Source of the DNA: Myxococcales bacterium
GTDB lineage: Bacteria > Myxococcota_A > Bradymonadia > UBA7976 > UBA1532
Length of the DNA stretch: 64,000 nucleotides
Direction of reading: 5' to 3'
Assembly: GCA_020633555.1 (NCBI GenBank)
Contig: JACKDL010000027.1
Location: forward strand, 1-64,000
Positions 1 to 8,395 of this stretch are shown piece by piece; position 1 is the first letter of the stretch; every line of letters begins with the position of its first letter. The translations under genes were made by a program, and so were the position numbers. Below the pieces are notes generated by a model, which was given only the letters and a program-made list of their open reading frames with translations, was not told the DNA's origin and searched no databases.

Positions 1-366
1 CATCGAACGGGTGGAGTCCGCAGCAGCGGAGGTTGCCGTGGGCGCGTTCGCGGCCAGAAGCCGCGTGCGCGGGGCAGATCTGAGGCGCACAGCGGCAAGG
101 CGTCGCGGACGGCGCAGATGTGCATCCCCAAGGGAGTCTCCACCGTGCTGGTCATCTCCGACGTGGCTTTGGATCGCGACCAGGCACTCAAGCGCAGCAC
201 GGCGACCTGGGCCAACCTCTCGGGTAGGCGTTCCGCAGCGCTCAAGTGCAACGGGTCGGCCGCCTCGTGGACTGCGTTCTGCACAAACCGGCGAAGCTCG
301 GTGGCCACGACCTGCTGCCTCGCTGTGAACTGTCGCCGCTGGGCGCCTTGGACCGCCCCGCTCACG
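1..366 (-). other. possible partial or decayed coding stretch at left edge
   Basis: On the minus strand one frame stays open from about position 440 to the left edge. Read from a GTG near 366 it has a protein-like central part containing FVQNAVHEAADPLHLSAAER and AERLPERLAQVAVLRLSAWS, while the last 35 or so residues look like random arginine/proline-rich translation. No ATG lies near the beginning, no ribosome binding site is obvious, and I recognise no family. It may be the remnant of a gene extending left of the window, or chance. It is listed because it is the only plausible coding signal in the first 1.1 kb. Confidence 0.15.
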
Positions 367-457
367 CGGCTTGCGGGGCCGCGATCGCGCTCGGGGTTTG
401 GATCGACGCTGCGGTCTCCACCCGGTCGATGGCTTCGCTACCGGGGTTTGGGCGACA

Positions 458-600
458 CCAGGGACGCCGTCCCTGGGACCCTGCCGAGGGGGTGGCCCCC
501 CTCGGACTCCCCCTGGCTTCGTTGGGCAGTTGTTGGGAGGCCATCACGCGTTCCGTTGCCCCGCCGGGGGGGCTCAAGCGGCGCCCCCCCGGAGCCCCCC
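458..600. repeat. three strong GC-rich hairpins in non-coding DNA
   Basis: Three inverted repeats follow one another. Positions 458-476 form 9-base arms CCAGGGACG/CGTCCCTGG around one base. Positions 484-505 form CCGAGGGGG/CCCCCTCGG around a 4-base loop. Positions 567-600 pair GGGGGGCTC with GAGCCCCCC around a 16-base loop. No T tract follows on either strand, so they are not classical terminators. The rest of 367-620 shows no credible gene. Confidence 0.5.
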
Positions 601-620
601 ATCCTCCGGCTGTCGATCGC

Positions 621-1100
621 ACCGCCGCGGTTTTCGTAGCTGGTCTGAGGTCTTACGACGCTCGCGGTCCCCGCCATTCGGCGACGTGAACGCGCTCCGG
701 GCGGCCGCCGCGGTGGATTGAGCGCTGGGACGGGCCGCCGCGGTTTCCGTAGCGGGTCTGCGGCCTCTCGGGCGCTCGCGATCCCCGTCATTCGGCGACG
801 TGAACGCGCTCCGGGCGGCCGCCGTGGTGGATCGGGCGCTGGAACGGGCCGTCGTGGTGTCCGCCGGTAGGCTGCGGCCTCTCGCAAGTCGCGCTCCCCG
901 CCATTCGGCGACATGAAGGCGCTCCGGACGACCGCCGTGGTGGATCGAGTGCTGGAACGGGTCGCCGCGGTTTTCGTAGCGGGTCTGCGGCCTTACGACG
1001 CTCGCGGTCCCCGCCATTCGGCGACATGAACGCGCTCCGGACGACCGCCGTGGTCGATCGGGCGGTGGAACGGGCCGTCGTGGTGACCGCCGGTGGGCTG
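621..1100. repeat. tandem repeat array, about 4.2 copies of 113-114 bp
   Basis: Units begin at 621, 734, 848, 961 and 1074 (the last partial), giving periods of 113, 114, 113 and 113. Each full unit holds the conserved core CATTCGGCGAC and a downstream block around CGCTCCGG. Unit starts come in two flavours, one with GCCGCGGTTTTCGTAGC (units 1, 2 and 4) and one with GTCGTGGTG..CCGCCGGT (units 3 and 5). The period is not a multiple of three, so the open frames crossing it are not a protein repeat. The partial last unit stops a few bases before the stop codon of the antiporter gene at 1104. Confidence 0.8.
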
Positions 1101-1103
1101 GCC

Positions 1104-3101
1104 TCAGGCCGCGTCCACCCGCCGCCCGAACACGTACAGCCCGCCCGCCATGATCCCCAAACCCAGCGGGTAGGCCGCCCACACCGGCACGCCCACCACC
1201 ACGCCCACGTAGCCGGCGGCGCCTGCGGCCACCATGGCCAGGGTGGCGTAGGGGAACTGGGTGCGCACGTGGGCCAGGTGCGGGCAGCCCGAGGCGGTGC
1301 TGCTGAGCACGGTGGTGTCGCTGATGGGCGAGCAGTGATCGCCCCAGATGGCGCCGTCGAGCACGGCGCCCAGGCAGGCGTAGACCACCAGGGGCTCGCC
1401 GCTGAGGGTGGCGGCCAGGGGGGCGGCCACGGGCAGCACCAGGGCCATGGTGCCCCACGAGGTGCCGGTGGCGAAGGCCACCAGGCCGGCGAGCACGAAG
1501 ACGGTGACGGGCAGGGCCACGGGGGGCAGGGCGTCGCCGATGAGGGCCACCAGGGCCATGCCGGTGCCGAGCTCGTCGCACACCGATTTGATGGCCCAGG
1601 CCAGGATGAGCACGGCGGCGGCCTCGGCCAGGGTGCTCAGGCCGCTGAGGTAGGCCTTGCCGGCGTCGCGCACGGTGAGGGTGCGGGGGATGAGCGCCAG
1701 GGCGAAGGCCACCCCCGAGCCGATGAGGGCGGAGCCCAGCAGGATGAACGCGGTGTTGTCGGCCACGTAGTCGGCCTCGAACACGGCCTTCCAGTCAGCG
1801 AGCGAGAGGGGCGAGAAGGAGGCCATGCCGGCGCTGCCGCCCCAGATGATCCAGGCCACGATGGCGGCGAGCACGGCACCGATGGGGATGATCGCGTTGC
1901 GGGCCCGGGGCACCACACCCGGGGCCTCGAGCTGCTCGGGGCCCTCGGCGTCGGCCTTGCCCGGGGCCAGCGGGCCGCCGCTGCGGGCGCGGCGCTCGGC
2001 CTTGAGCATGGCCCCCATGTCGCGGCCGGTCAGGGCGCCCAGGAACACCAGGGCCAGGGCGAACAGACAGTAGAAGCGCAGGGGCAGCACCTGGAAGAAC
2101 AGCTCGTAGCCGCTCTTGGGCAGGTCGGGCACGGTGGCCAGGACAGCGAGCAGGTCGTCGAACAGGCCCACCTCGTAGCCGATCCAGGTGCTGACGATGG
2201 CCACGCCGGCCACGGGCGCGCTGGTGCTGTCGACGATGTAGGCCAGCTTCTCGCGGCTGATTCGGTTGCGGTCGGTGAGGCTGCGGCCGGTGGTGCCCAC
2301 CACGACGGTGTTGGCGTAGTCGTCGAAGAACAGGGCGGTGCCCATGAAGGACGTGACCGCCTGGGCGCTGCGGGGGCCGCGGGCGAAGCGCGACAGGCGA
2401 TCCACCAGGCCCCGGGTGCCGCCCATGCGGCCCACCAGGGCCACAAGGCCCACCAGCGCGAAGGTGAAGCCCAGGATCTGCAGATTGAAGCTGTCGGCGA
2501 TGACCCGCCCCAGGTAGCCGTCGAGGGTGACTTCGGCGCCGAAGAAGGCCGCCGGTGCCAAGGCCAGGCTCTTGATCTCCAGCCACAGGGCCCAGGCGGG
2601 GTTGCCGCCCTGGAGCACCACCGCGCCCACCAGCACGGCGCTGAGCAGCGCCACGACGACGTGGCGGAAGGCCACGGCGAGCAGCAGCGCCACCAGGGGG
2701 GGCAGCAAGCTCAGCCAGTCGCCGGCGCGGGCCTGAGCCTCGAAGGCCTTGGCGCCCAAGCCGCCCTTCACCGCCAGCCGGTCGCCGGTGCGCGTCACCT
2801 GCACGGTCAAGGCGGGCGCGGCCGGATCCTGGACGACGGCGAAGGCGGCGTGGCGGCCCTGGGCGTCGCGGATCACCGGCTCTTGGATGACGGCGGCCAG
2901 CGCGCCGGTGCCGGGGCCGCTGAGGGCCAGCCGCACCGCGGGCACGCCCTGCTCGGGGCGCAGTTCGGCCAGCTTGCCGCGCACCAGCCGCTCGACGGTC
3001 AGGCGGGTGACGGCGGCCTCATCGATGGGCAGCGCGGCGGCCCCGGCGATGAGGGCCGCGCCCACCGCCAGGGTGAGCGCCAGGGTGCGTGGGTTGGGCA
3101 T
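1104..3101 (-). CDS. nhaC: NhaC-family Na+/H+ antiporter
   Basis: This 665-residue polytopic membrane protein matches the NhaC antiporter family, whose members exchange cytoplasmic Na+ for H+ or transport related solutes. Family-like segments are GTALFFDDYANTVVVGTTGR, SREKLAYIVDSTSAPVAG, GTSWGTMALVLPVAAPL and GDHCSPISDTTVLSS. It is longer than usual NhaC proteins: after an N-terminal signal or anchor segment (about residues 5-24) there is a non-membrane stretch of about 110 residues, presumably extracytoplasmic, before the first transport helix. The start is ATG 3101, because the longer upstream frame runs into the kinase gene. It lies 67 bases downstream of that kinase on the same strand, so the two are probably co-transcribed. 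The substrate ion is inferred from the family only. Confidence 0.88.
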   Translation of the reverse strand: MPNPRTLALTLAVGAALIAGAAALPIDEAAVTRLTVERLVRGKLAELRPEQGVPAVRLALSGPGTGALAAVIQEPVIRDAQGRHAAFAVVQDPAAPALTVQVTRTGDRLAVKGGLGAKAFEAQARAGDWLSLLPPLVALLLAVAFRHVVVALLSAVLVGAVVLQGGNPAWALWLEIKSLALAPAAFFGAEVTLDGYLGRVIADSFNLQILGFTFALVGLVALVGRMGGTRGLVDRLSRFARGPRSAQAVTSFMGTALFFDDYANTVVVGTTGRSLTDRNRISREKLAYIVDSTSAPVAGVAIVSTWIGYEVGLFDDLLAVLATVPDLPKSGYELFFQVLPLRFYCLFALALVFLGALTGRDMGAMLKAERRARSGGPLAPGKADAEGPEQLEAPGVVPRARNAIIPIGAVLAAIVAWIIWGGSAGMASFSPLSLADWKAVFEADYVADNTAFILLGSALIGSGVAFALALIPRTLTVRDAGKAYLSGLSTLAEAAAVLILAWAIKSVCDELGTGMALVALIGDALPPVALPVTVFVLAGLVAFATGTSWGTMALVLPVAAPLAATLSGEPLVVYACLGAVLDGAIWGDHCSPISDTTVLSSTASGCPHLAHVRTQFPYATLAMVAAGAAGYVGVVVGVPVWAAYPLGLGIMAGGLYVFGRRVDAA

Positions 3102-3168
3102 GGGCGGAGCGTCGCACGGCCCGGGGGCCGGGGCCAACCGCCGCGAGGGCGGCGCTGGGGCGCGGGGC

Positions 3169-4101
3169 TCAGCCCGCCTGGCGCACCAGGGCCAGGGGGC
3201 GGCTGCGCGGCGGGCGGCTGGCGTGGGGGACGCGCTGGGCGACGCGCTCGGCCACGCGGCGCGCCTCGAGCTCGGCGAGCCGGTCGTCGAGGGCGCAGGC
3301 CGACGCGGGGCGCTCGGCGGGGTCGCGGGCCAGCAGGGCGTCGACCACCGCCGCCAGGGCGGGATCGACGCCGGGGGCCACGAACACCAGCGGCGGCGGC
3401 TGGCCGGTGAGCCGCGAGCGCAGGGCCCGCCGGGCGGGGCCCTCGGTCTCGTAGGGGTGCACGCCGGCCAGGGCCTCGTAGGCCACCATGCCCAGCCCGT
3501 ACAGATCGGCCCGGCCGTCGGCGGGGGCGCCGGCCACCACCTCGGGGGCCATGTAGTTGGGTGAGCCGGCGGCGGGGCGGCGGCCGGCGTGGGCGGCCTG
3601 CAGCGACAGGGCCAGACCGAAGTCGATGAGGCGCACGATGGGCATGGGGCCATTGAGGCCCTCCCACACCGACTGGATCCACAGGTTGCCCGGCTTCACG
3701 TCGCCGTGCAGGTAGCCCTGGGCGTGGGTCGCGGCGAGCACGTCGCACACCTGGCGCAGCAGGCGAATGACCAGCAGTGGGGGCAGGGGGCCGCGGGCCA
3801 GGCGGGTGTCCAGGCCTTCGCCGCCCAGCAGCTCGGTGACGAACCAGGGGCGGCCGTCGCGGAACCAGCCGAAGTCGAAGACGGGCATGGCGTGGGGGTG
3901 CTCGATGCGGGCCATGACCTCGGCCTCCTGGGCCAGGCGGTCCACGGCGCTCGGGGCGTGCACGCGGCCGGGCTCCAGGGTCTTCAGGGCCACCAACTGG
4001 CCGCTGGTGACGTCGCGGGCGCGGTAGACCACGGCGCAGGCGCCGCGGCCGGCTTCTTCCAGGATCTCGTAGCGGGTGTCGACGACGGCTGGGGCCGGCA
4101 T
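3169..4101 (-). CDS. Hanks-type serine/threonine protein kinase, soluble
   Basis: A 310-residue protein made almost entirely of one protein kinase domain. Visible motifs are the glycine loop GRGACAVVYRA (about 18-28), the ATP lysine in VALK (K40), the helix-C glutamate (E59), the catalytic loop HGDVKPGN (D134), the DFG motif (160-162) and APE (185-187). The catalytic loop reads HGD rather than HRD, so it is a non-RD kinase and may not need activation-loop phosphorylation. There is no transmembrane segment or sensor domain; the last 40 residues are Arg/Ala-rich. ATG 4101 is preceded by a strong AAGGAGGT site, which decides the start. It is the first gene of a pair with the antiporter, suggesting but not proving that the kinase controls ion transport. 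Confidence 0.9.
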   Translation of the reverse strand: MPAPAVVDTRYEILEEAGRGACAVVYRARDVTSGQLVALKTLEPGRVHAPSAVDRLAQEAEVMARIEHPHAMPVFDFGWFRDGRPWFVTELLGGEGLDTRLARGPLPPLLVIRLLRQVCDVLAATHAQGYLHGDVKPGNLWIQSVWEGLNGPMPIVRLIDFGLALSLQAAHAGRRPAAGSPNYMAPEVVAGAPADGRADLYGLGMVAYEALAGVHPYETEGPARRALRSRLTGQPPPLVFVAPGVDPALAAVVDALLARDPAERPASACALDDRLAELEARRVAERVAQRVPHASRPPRSRPLALVRQAG

Positions 4102-4261
4102 GGGGCACCTCCTTCGCCCTGGGGAAGGGAGGCGCGCCGGCGTTTTGCAGAGCGGCGAAAAAAAAGTGGGCGGGTTCCCGCACTTTGACGCGACACGCCC
4201 CGCGATCCGCCGATGGGGAAGGGTGAGGCCTCGCGCCGTCACCCACCGCTGGAGGTTGCCC

Positions 4262-4920
4262 ATGGGCCCGCTGCCCGTCGAAGCCGTCGAGACCCTGCCC
4301 TTCAACCCGCCGCTGCCGTTCCTGGCCCTGGCTTTGGCCCTGTTGGCCGTGCCGGCCGCGCGGGCCGTGCGCCGGCTGGGCGCCGAGACGGCGCACCGGC
4401 CCTGGCCGGCGGGCTGGGACGGGGGGCAGGCTGCGCGCCATGCCACGGGCGGGCTGCTGGCGTTCATCGGGCTGTGCCTGGCGCCCGTGGCGCTGCAGCC
4501 GGCGGCGGTGGCTCTGCCCGGGGCGGTGGGGCGCGAGCTGGCATGGCTGGCCCAGGCGGCCTGGGGCGCGCTGGTGCTGCTGGGGCCGCTGCTGTGGGCC
4601 CTGGCGCAAGTGGCCGAGCTGCGCTGGCCGGCGACGGCGCTGCGGGCGCTGACGGCGGTGGCGCTGGCGCCGCTGGGGGCGGTGATGGCGGCGGGCTGGG
4701 CGCCGCCGGGGTCGCGGCGGCGATCGGCTGGCCTTGCGCGCCGCGGCGCCCACGCTTCGGCGGCAGGGCCCGGCGGTGGCGGGCCTGGCGCAGACCGGTG
4801 GTGCAGGTCACCCGGCGTTCGCGGCTGCCCGAGCTGCTCGCGGCCCGGGACCGGGCGGCGGCCATGGACGCGCCCACCCGCCGCACCCCCTGGCCGCCAA
4901 GCGGTGTTGACACCGTGTGA
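4262..4920 (+). CDS. small membrane protein, probable frameshift near 4690
   Basis: ATG 4262 follows a good GGAGG site. The first 145 or so residues contain three or four hydrophobic segments (for example LPFLALALALLAVPAA and ELAWLAQAAWGALVLLGPLL). From about 4690 the starting frame degenerates into Arg/Pro/Gly-rich sequence and would run on to 5041. A shift of one base gives a frame that completes a hydrophobic segment (LGAAGVAAAIGW) and a plausible tail with LPELLAARDRAAAMDAP, ending at TGA 4918-4920. The shifted frame also has clearly higher G+C at codon third positions. I annotate the composite gene. It is transcribed divergently from the kinase. Family and function are not recognised. 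Confidence 0.5.
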
Positions 4921-5098
4921 GCTGTCGTCGCCGCTTGGCGCCCTGGCGGCGGCACTGTCAGGGCGGCGCGACGATCAGAGCCCGGATCACCCCCAGAGGC
5001 CCCGAAAACCGGGTTGGCACGGCCGCTGCACAAGGGGTTGACCGAGCGCGGCCCGAGGGGGGCCGCCCGGTTCCAGACTCAAAAACAGGGAGCACCCC

Positions 5099-6001
5099 AT
5101 GACCATCCGCAAGCTGTTCACCGCCGGCTTCGCCTTCGCCCTGCTGACCGCCGCTGGCTGCAGCGACCCCACCACCGACGTGTCCACCAGCTTCGACGAC
5201 GAGCTGGCGCAGTTGGAGGCCGAGAACGAGGCCGCCGCCCTGCGCGCCCAGGGCATGGATCCCGAGGCCGAGGGTGAGCCCGCGGAGGAGGCCGGCGAGG
5301 CCGAGCGCGAGATGGGCCCGCCGGAGGCCGAGGGCGACGCCCCCGCCCCGGGCGAGCGGGCTGAGGCGCACTGCGCCGAGCGCGGCGCCGACTTCATCGA
5401 GCACTGCGAGGCGCGCGTGGCGGCCGCCGAGGCCGAGGGCGTCGAGCTGCCCGAGGAGTTCCCGGGCTGCGAGGCGTTGGCGGAGCGCGCTGAGGGCCGC
5501 TGCATGGGCCACGCCCGTGAGGCCATCCGCGACCGCATCCGCGCCTGCCACGCCGAGTGCCGGCCCGAGGCCCGCGCGGCGGTCGAGGCCTGCGCCGAGG
5601 ACGGCGGCGAGCGCGACGCGTGCCACGAGGCCGGCCACGACGCGGCGCAGGCCTGCCACGAGGCGTGCCCGGACGCGCCGGCCCGCCCCGAGGGTGAGGG
5701 GGATGGTCCCGAGGGTGAGGGCGAGCGGCCGGCCCGCCCCGACGGCGCGGGCGACCGTCCCGAGCGCCCCGAGGGCGAGGGCGACGGCGACTGCGAGCAC
5801 CCCGAGCGGCCCGCGCCGGACGGCGAGGGTGACCGCCCCGAGCGGCCCGCGCCGGACGGCGAGGGTGACCGCCCCGAGCGGCCCGCGCCGGACGCCGAGC
5901 AGCCCGCGCCGGACGCCGAAGGCGAGCCCGCCGACGACGCCGAGGGTGAGGATGACGGCGAGGAGGCCCCCGAGGCGCCCCGCCCGCCCCGCCGCGGCTG
6001 A
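5099..6001 (+). CDS. lipoprotein with acidic, low-complexity repeats
   Basis: A 300-residue protein with a lipoprotein signal peptide (lipobox LTAAGC, Cys21) preceded by a GGGAG ribosome binding site. Residues 25-95 are very rich in Glu, Ala and Pro. Residues 96-195 carry about a dozen Cys and several His in patterns such as CHAEC, CHEAGHDAAQACHEAC and CEALAERAEGRC, resembling small metal-binding or disulfide-bonded helical hairpins. Residues 196-300 consist of short repeats of the type EGDRPERPAPDG. It should be anchored in a membrane facing the periplasm or cell surface. It converges on the outer-membrane protein gene, with only 18 bases between the stops. No family is recognised; a metal-binding role is a guess from the Cys/His content. 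Confidence 0.8.
   Translation: MTIRKLFTAGFAFALLTAAGCSDPTTDVSTSFDDELAQLEAENEAAALRAQGMDPEAEGEPAEEAGEAEREMGPPEAEGDAPAPGERAEAHCAERGADFIEHCEARVAAAEAEGVELPEEFPGCEALAERAEGRCMGHAREAIRDRIRACHAECRPEARAAVEACAEDGGERDACHEAGHDAAQACHEACPDAPARPEGEGDGPEGEGERPARPDGAGDRPERPEGEGDGDCEHPERPAPDGEGDRPERPAPDGEGDRPERPAPDAEQPAPDAEGEPADDAEGEDDGEEAPEAPRPPRRG
5809..5925 (+). repeat. 36-bp in-frame tandem repeat inside lipoprotein gene
   Basis: The block GAGCGGCCCGCGCCGGACGG plus 16 following bases occurs in near-perfect tandem copies, followed by degenerate shorter copies. It encodes ERPAPDGEGDRP units. The unit is a multiple of three, so copy-number change would keep the reading frame and only alter the length of the flexible region. 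Confidence 0.75.
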
Positions 6002-6019
6002 GCTTGCCTCAAGAGCCCT

Positions 6020-7228
6020 TCAGAGCTGAGTGCCCGCCTCGATCACCAGCATGAACTCGGTGATCGGGGCGTAGGCCTCGCCCTCCGCCGGCACCCGCCA
6101 CATGCGGGCGGCGTTCCCCCCCACGCTCCAGTGCCGGTTCAGCGGCACCAGGGTCGACACCGCCGCCATGGCTGAGTCGCCGTCGAGCACCCCGCCCCGC
6201 CCCCGCTGCCGCCAGAAGGCCCGCACCTGCGCCCGCTCGAAGGGCAGCCGGGTCCAGGCCGACAGGTCCCGCCGGCCCGGCGCGTTGGCGTCGGCGTACT
6301 CCAGACCCACCTCGGCGTGCGTCTGCAGCCGCGCGATCATGAACAGCCGGCCGGCCAGGGCGCCGTCGTCCAGGCGGGCCCGGTCGCCGGCGAAGCGCCA
6401 GCGGTCGACCAGCCAGCCCGTGTCGAAGGGGGCCCAGTCGTACTCGGCCCCCGCCAGGATCAACTCGGCGCCCGCCTCCAGACGCCAAGCGTCGGCGAGC
6501 GCCACGTGGCCCCGGGCCCCAAGGTGCAGGCCCAGGCCGGCGTTGCGCAGGTTCAGGTCGCCCGTGGCGGTCACCGCCCACGGCTGACCCAGCCACGGGG
6601 TCCACCCGGCGTCCAGGCCGGCGGCCAGCAGGGGGCCGAAGTCGGCGTTGGGCCACGCGACCGCGTCCTGGCCGCCGGTGAGCCGGGTGGGGCGCCAGGT
6701 GTCCAGGGCCAGGGTGCCGCCCAGCTCGAAGTGACCGTCCGCAAGCCCGTACCAGGCGCGCCCACCCAGGACCGGCGGGGCGAGGACATGATCCACGAAG
6801 GCCTCGAGCCCCACGGGCCAGCCCGTGCGGTCGGGGGGCAGCCGGGCGTAGACGCCCAGGCGGTGGTGATCGTCGTCGATGCCGTTGTGGTAGCGGCGCA
6901 CCAGCGTGCCGTGGCCCAGGGTCACGTCCACCAGGCTGCCCACGGTGACCGCCTCGCCCAGGCGCACGAAGCGCACCACCCGGCCCAGGTCGGCCGTCTC
7001 GTCCCAGTCACGCTCGCGCAGGGTGCGGTCGTCCAGGCTCAGGCGCAGGGGGGCCTGCAGCGATAGATCCAGGCCGAAGCCGGCCACGCCGAACCACGGG
7101 CGCACCAGCCAGGTAGGCGTCTCGGCCACCGAGCCGAGGCCGCCACCCACCCCCAGCTCCACCGCGGCGCGGGGCTTCTGCGTCGACAGGGGCGTGGCCA
7201 ATGCAGCCACCAAGGCGAGGGCGATCAT
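6020..7228 (-). CDS. putative outer-membrane beta-barrel protein
   Basis: A 402-residue protein with a short N-terminal signal peptide (ends near residue 20). It then has many short alternating hydrophobic/polar segments rich in Gly, Trp, Tyr and Leu, and ends with an amphipathic strand (EFMLVIEAGTQL). This composition is typical of an outer-membrane beta-barrel. The start ATG 7228 is 39 bases after the stop of the TPR gene, close enough to be the last gene of the metal-uptake operon, although the 4-base overlaps seen upstream are absent. No family is recognised. It could be a porin-like or structural outer-membrane protein; the assignment rests on sequence character only. Confidence 0.6.
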   Translation of the reverse strand: MIALALVAALATPLSTQKPRAAVELGVGGGLGSVAETPTWLVRPWFGVAGFGLDLSLQAPLRLSLDDRTLRERDWDETADLGRVVRFVRLGEAVTVGSLVDVTLGHGTLVRRYHNGIDDDHHRLGVYARLPPDRTGWPVGLEAFVDHVLAPPVLGGRAWYGLADGHFELGGTLALDTWRPTRLTGGQDAVAWPNADFGPLLAAGLDAGWTPWLGQPWAVTATGDLNLRNAGLGLHLGARGHVALADAWRLEAGAELILAGAEYDWAPFDTGWLVDRWRFAGDRARLDDGALAGRLFMIARLQTHAEVGLEYADANAPGRRDLSAWTRLPFERAQVRAFWRQRGRGGVLDGDSAMAAVSTLVPLNRHWSVGGNAARMWRVPAEGEAYAPITEFMLVIEAGTQL

Positions 7229-7267
7229 GCGGGCGACCGTACTTGAGTTTGACGCGCGCGATAAGGG

Positions 7268-8395
7268 TCAGGGGCAGCGGGCGGGGGTGTCCAGGCAGGC
7301 CTGGGCGGCCTGAGCCAACCGCGCGGCCCCAGCGCGGTGGGCGGGCGCCTGCACGGTCCGGGCGAGGCGGCGGGCGTCGGCGGGGTGTCCGGCGCGCAGG
7401 GCCGCGTAGGCCAGCCGGTAGCGCTGCTCATCGTCCAATGTGGGCAGCCGGGCGCCCAGGGTGTGCGCGGCGGCCCAGCGCTCGGCGGCGAGCAGCAGCG
7501 CCAGCCGCTGGGTCAGGCGGCGGGCGGCGTCGGGGACCTTCCCGTTGTCGCGCAGCGCCTGCGACAGGTCGCCCGCCAGCCGGGCCTGATCGGCCGCGGC
7601 GGCCCACAGCGCCGGGCGTCGGGGCGCCAAGGCCCGAAACAGGCGGGCGGCTACCCCGGGCTCGCCGGCCACGGCCCACAGGCGCGCGCGCTGTTCGGCA
7701 GCGTCCAGGTCGTCGGGCGCTCGCAGGAGGAGCTGCGTGAGCACCTCGGCGGCGGCCAGGGGGTCGCTGGCCGCGTGCAAGGCGCTCGCGACGGCCATCA
7801 GCACCGTGCGGCGCTCGGCGGAATCCTGCAGGGCATCGGCCTCGGCGGTGGCGGCGCGGGCCAGGCCAAGCCGGGCGAACAGCAGGGCGGCTTCGCGGCG
7901 CAGCAGATCGGCCCCGGGTGCCCGATCCAACCCGCGGCGCAGCACGTCCAGGGCGCGCTGGGGGGCGTCGGCCTTCAGGTGAGCGCGCGCCCACAGGCCG
8001 TACAGCACCGGATCGCCCTCGGCGGCGGGCTCGCCCTTCGCGAAGGCCTCAGCGGCCTCGGCGTAGCGTTCGGCCTTCAGGTGGGCCTGCGCCAGAAACA
8101 GCCACAGGGCCGGGCGCGCGGGATCCTGTGCGAGCACGCGGCTCAGGGCCTCGGCGGCCTTGGGCAGGTCGCCCGCCTGGAAGTACACCGCGCCCAGCAG
8201 GGCGTCGTAGTCCAGCTTGGCGAAGCCGCAGGCCTCGCCCTGCTTCGCCCAGCAGGCGCGGGCGCCCTGCAGGGCCTTCACGGCCCGGTCCAGCCGGCCC
8301 TCCACCAGGTGCTGGCGGGCCAGGGGCAGCCAGGCGACCTTGGGCGGGGGCGCCGCGAGCAGCCACGCGCCCAGCAAGAGGCTCAGGGGGCTCAT
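7268..8395 (-). CDS. TPR-repeat periplasmic protein of TonB2-type cluster
   Basis: A 375-residue protein with a short hydrophobic N terminus (MSPLSLLLGAWLLAAPPP) followed by roughly nine tetratricopeptide-like helical pairs, for example AVYFQAGDLPKAAEALSRVL and AQAHLKAERYAEAAEAFAKG. ATG 8395 overlaps the tonB stop by four bases (ATGA), which decides the start over an upstream in-frame ATG. TPR proteins are the usual last member of the DUF3450 - TtpC - ExbB - ExbD - TonB gene set known from Vibrio and relatives, where they assist TonB2-dependent uptake. By position it should act in the periplasm with the TonB complex. Confidence 0.8.
   Translation of the reverse strand: MSPLSLLLGAWLLAAPPPKVAWLPLARQHLVEGRLDRAVKALQGARACWAKQGEACGFAKLDYDALLGAVYFQAGDLPKAAEALSRVLAQDPARPALWLFLAQAHLKAERYAEAAEAFAKGEPAAEGDPVLYGLWARAHLKADAPQRALDVLRRGLDRAPGADLLRREAALLFARLGLARAATAEADALQDSAERRTVLMAVASALHAASDPLAAAEVLTQLLLRAPDDLDAAEQRARLWAVAGEPGVAARLFRALAPRRPALWAAAADQARLAGDLSQALRDNGKVPDAARRLTQRLALLLAAERWAAAHTLGARLPTLDDEQRYRLAYAALRAGHPADARRLARTVQAPAHRAGAARLAQAAQACLDTPARCP

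Noticed and set aside
621..1100. Possible CRISPR array
   Set aside because: Units of 113 bp are repeated throughout, with no short repeat/unique spacer pattern and no cas genes.
574..1581. Minus-strand open frame across the tandem repeats
   Set aside because: The repeat period is 113-114 bases, so the frame does not repeat as protein; Arg/Pro-rich, and it overlaps the end of nhaC in another frame.
1026..3410. Long plus-strand open frame, Gly/His/Gln-rich
   Set aside because: It is the antisense shadow of the nhaC and kinase genes; composition is typical of a reverse-strand frame in GC-rich DNA.
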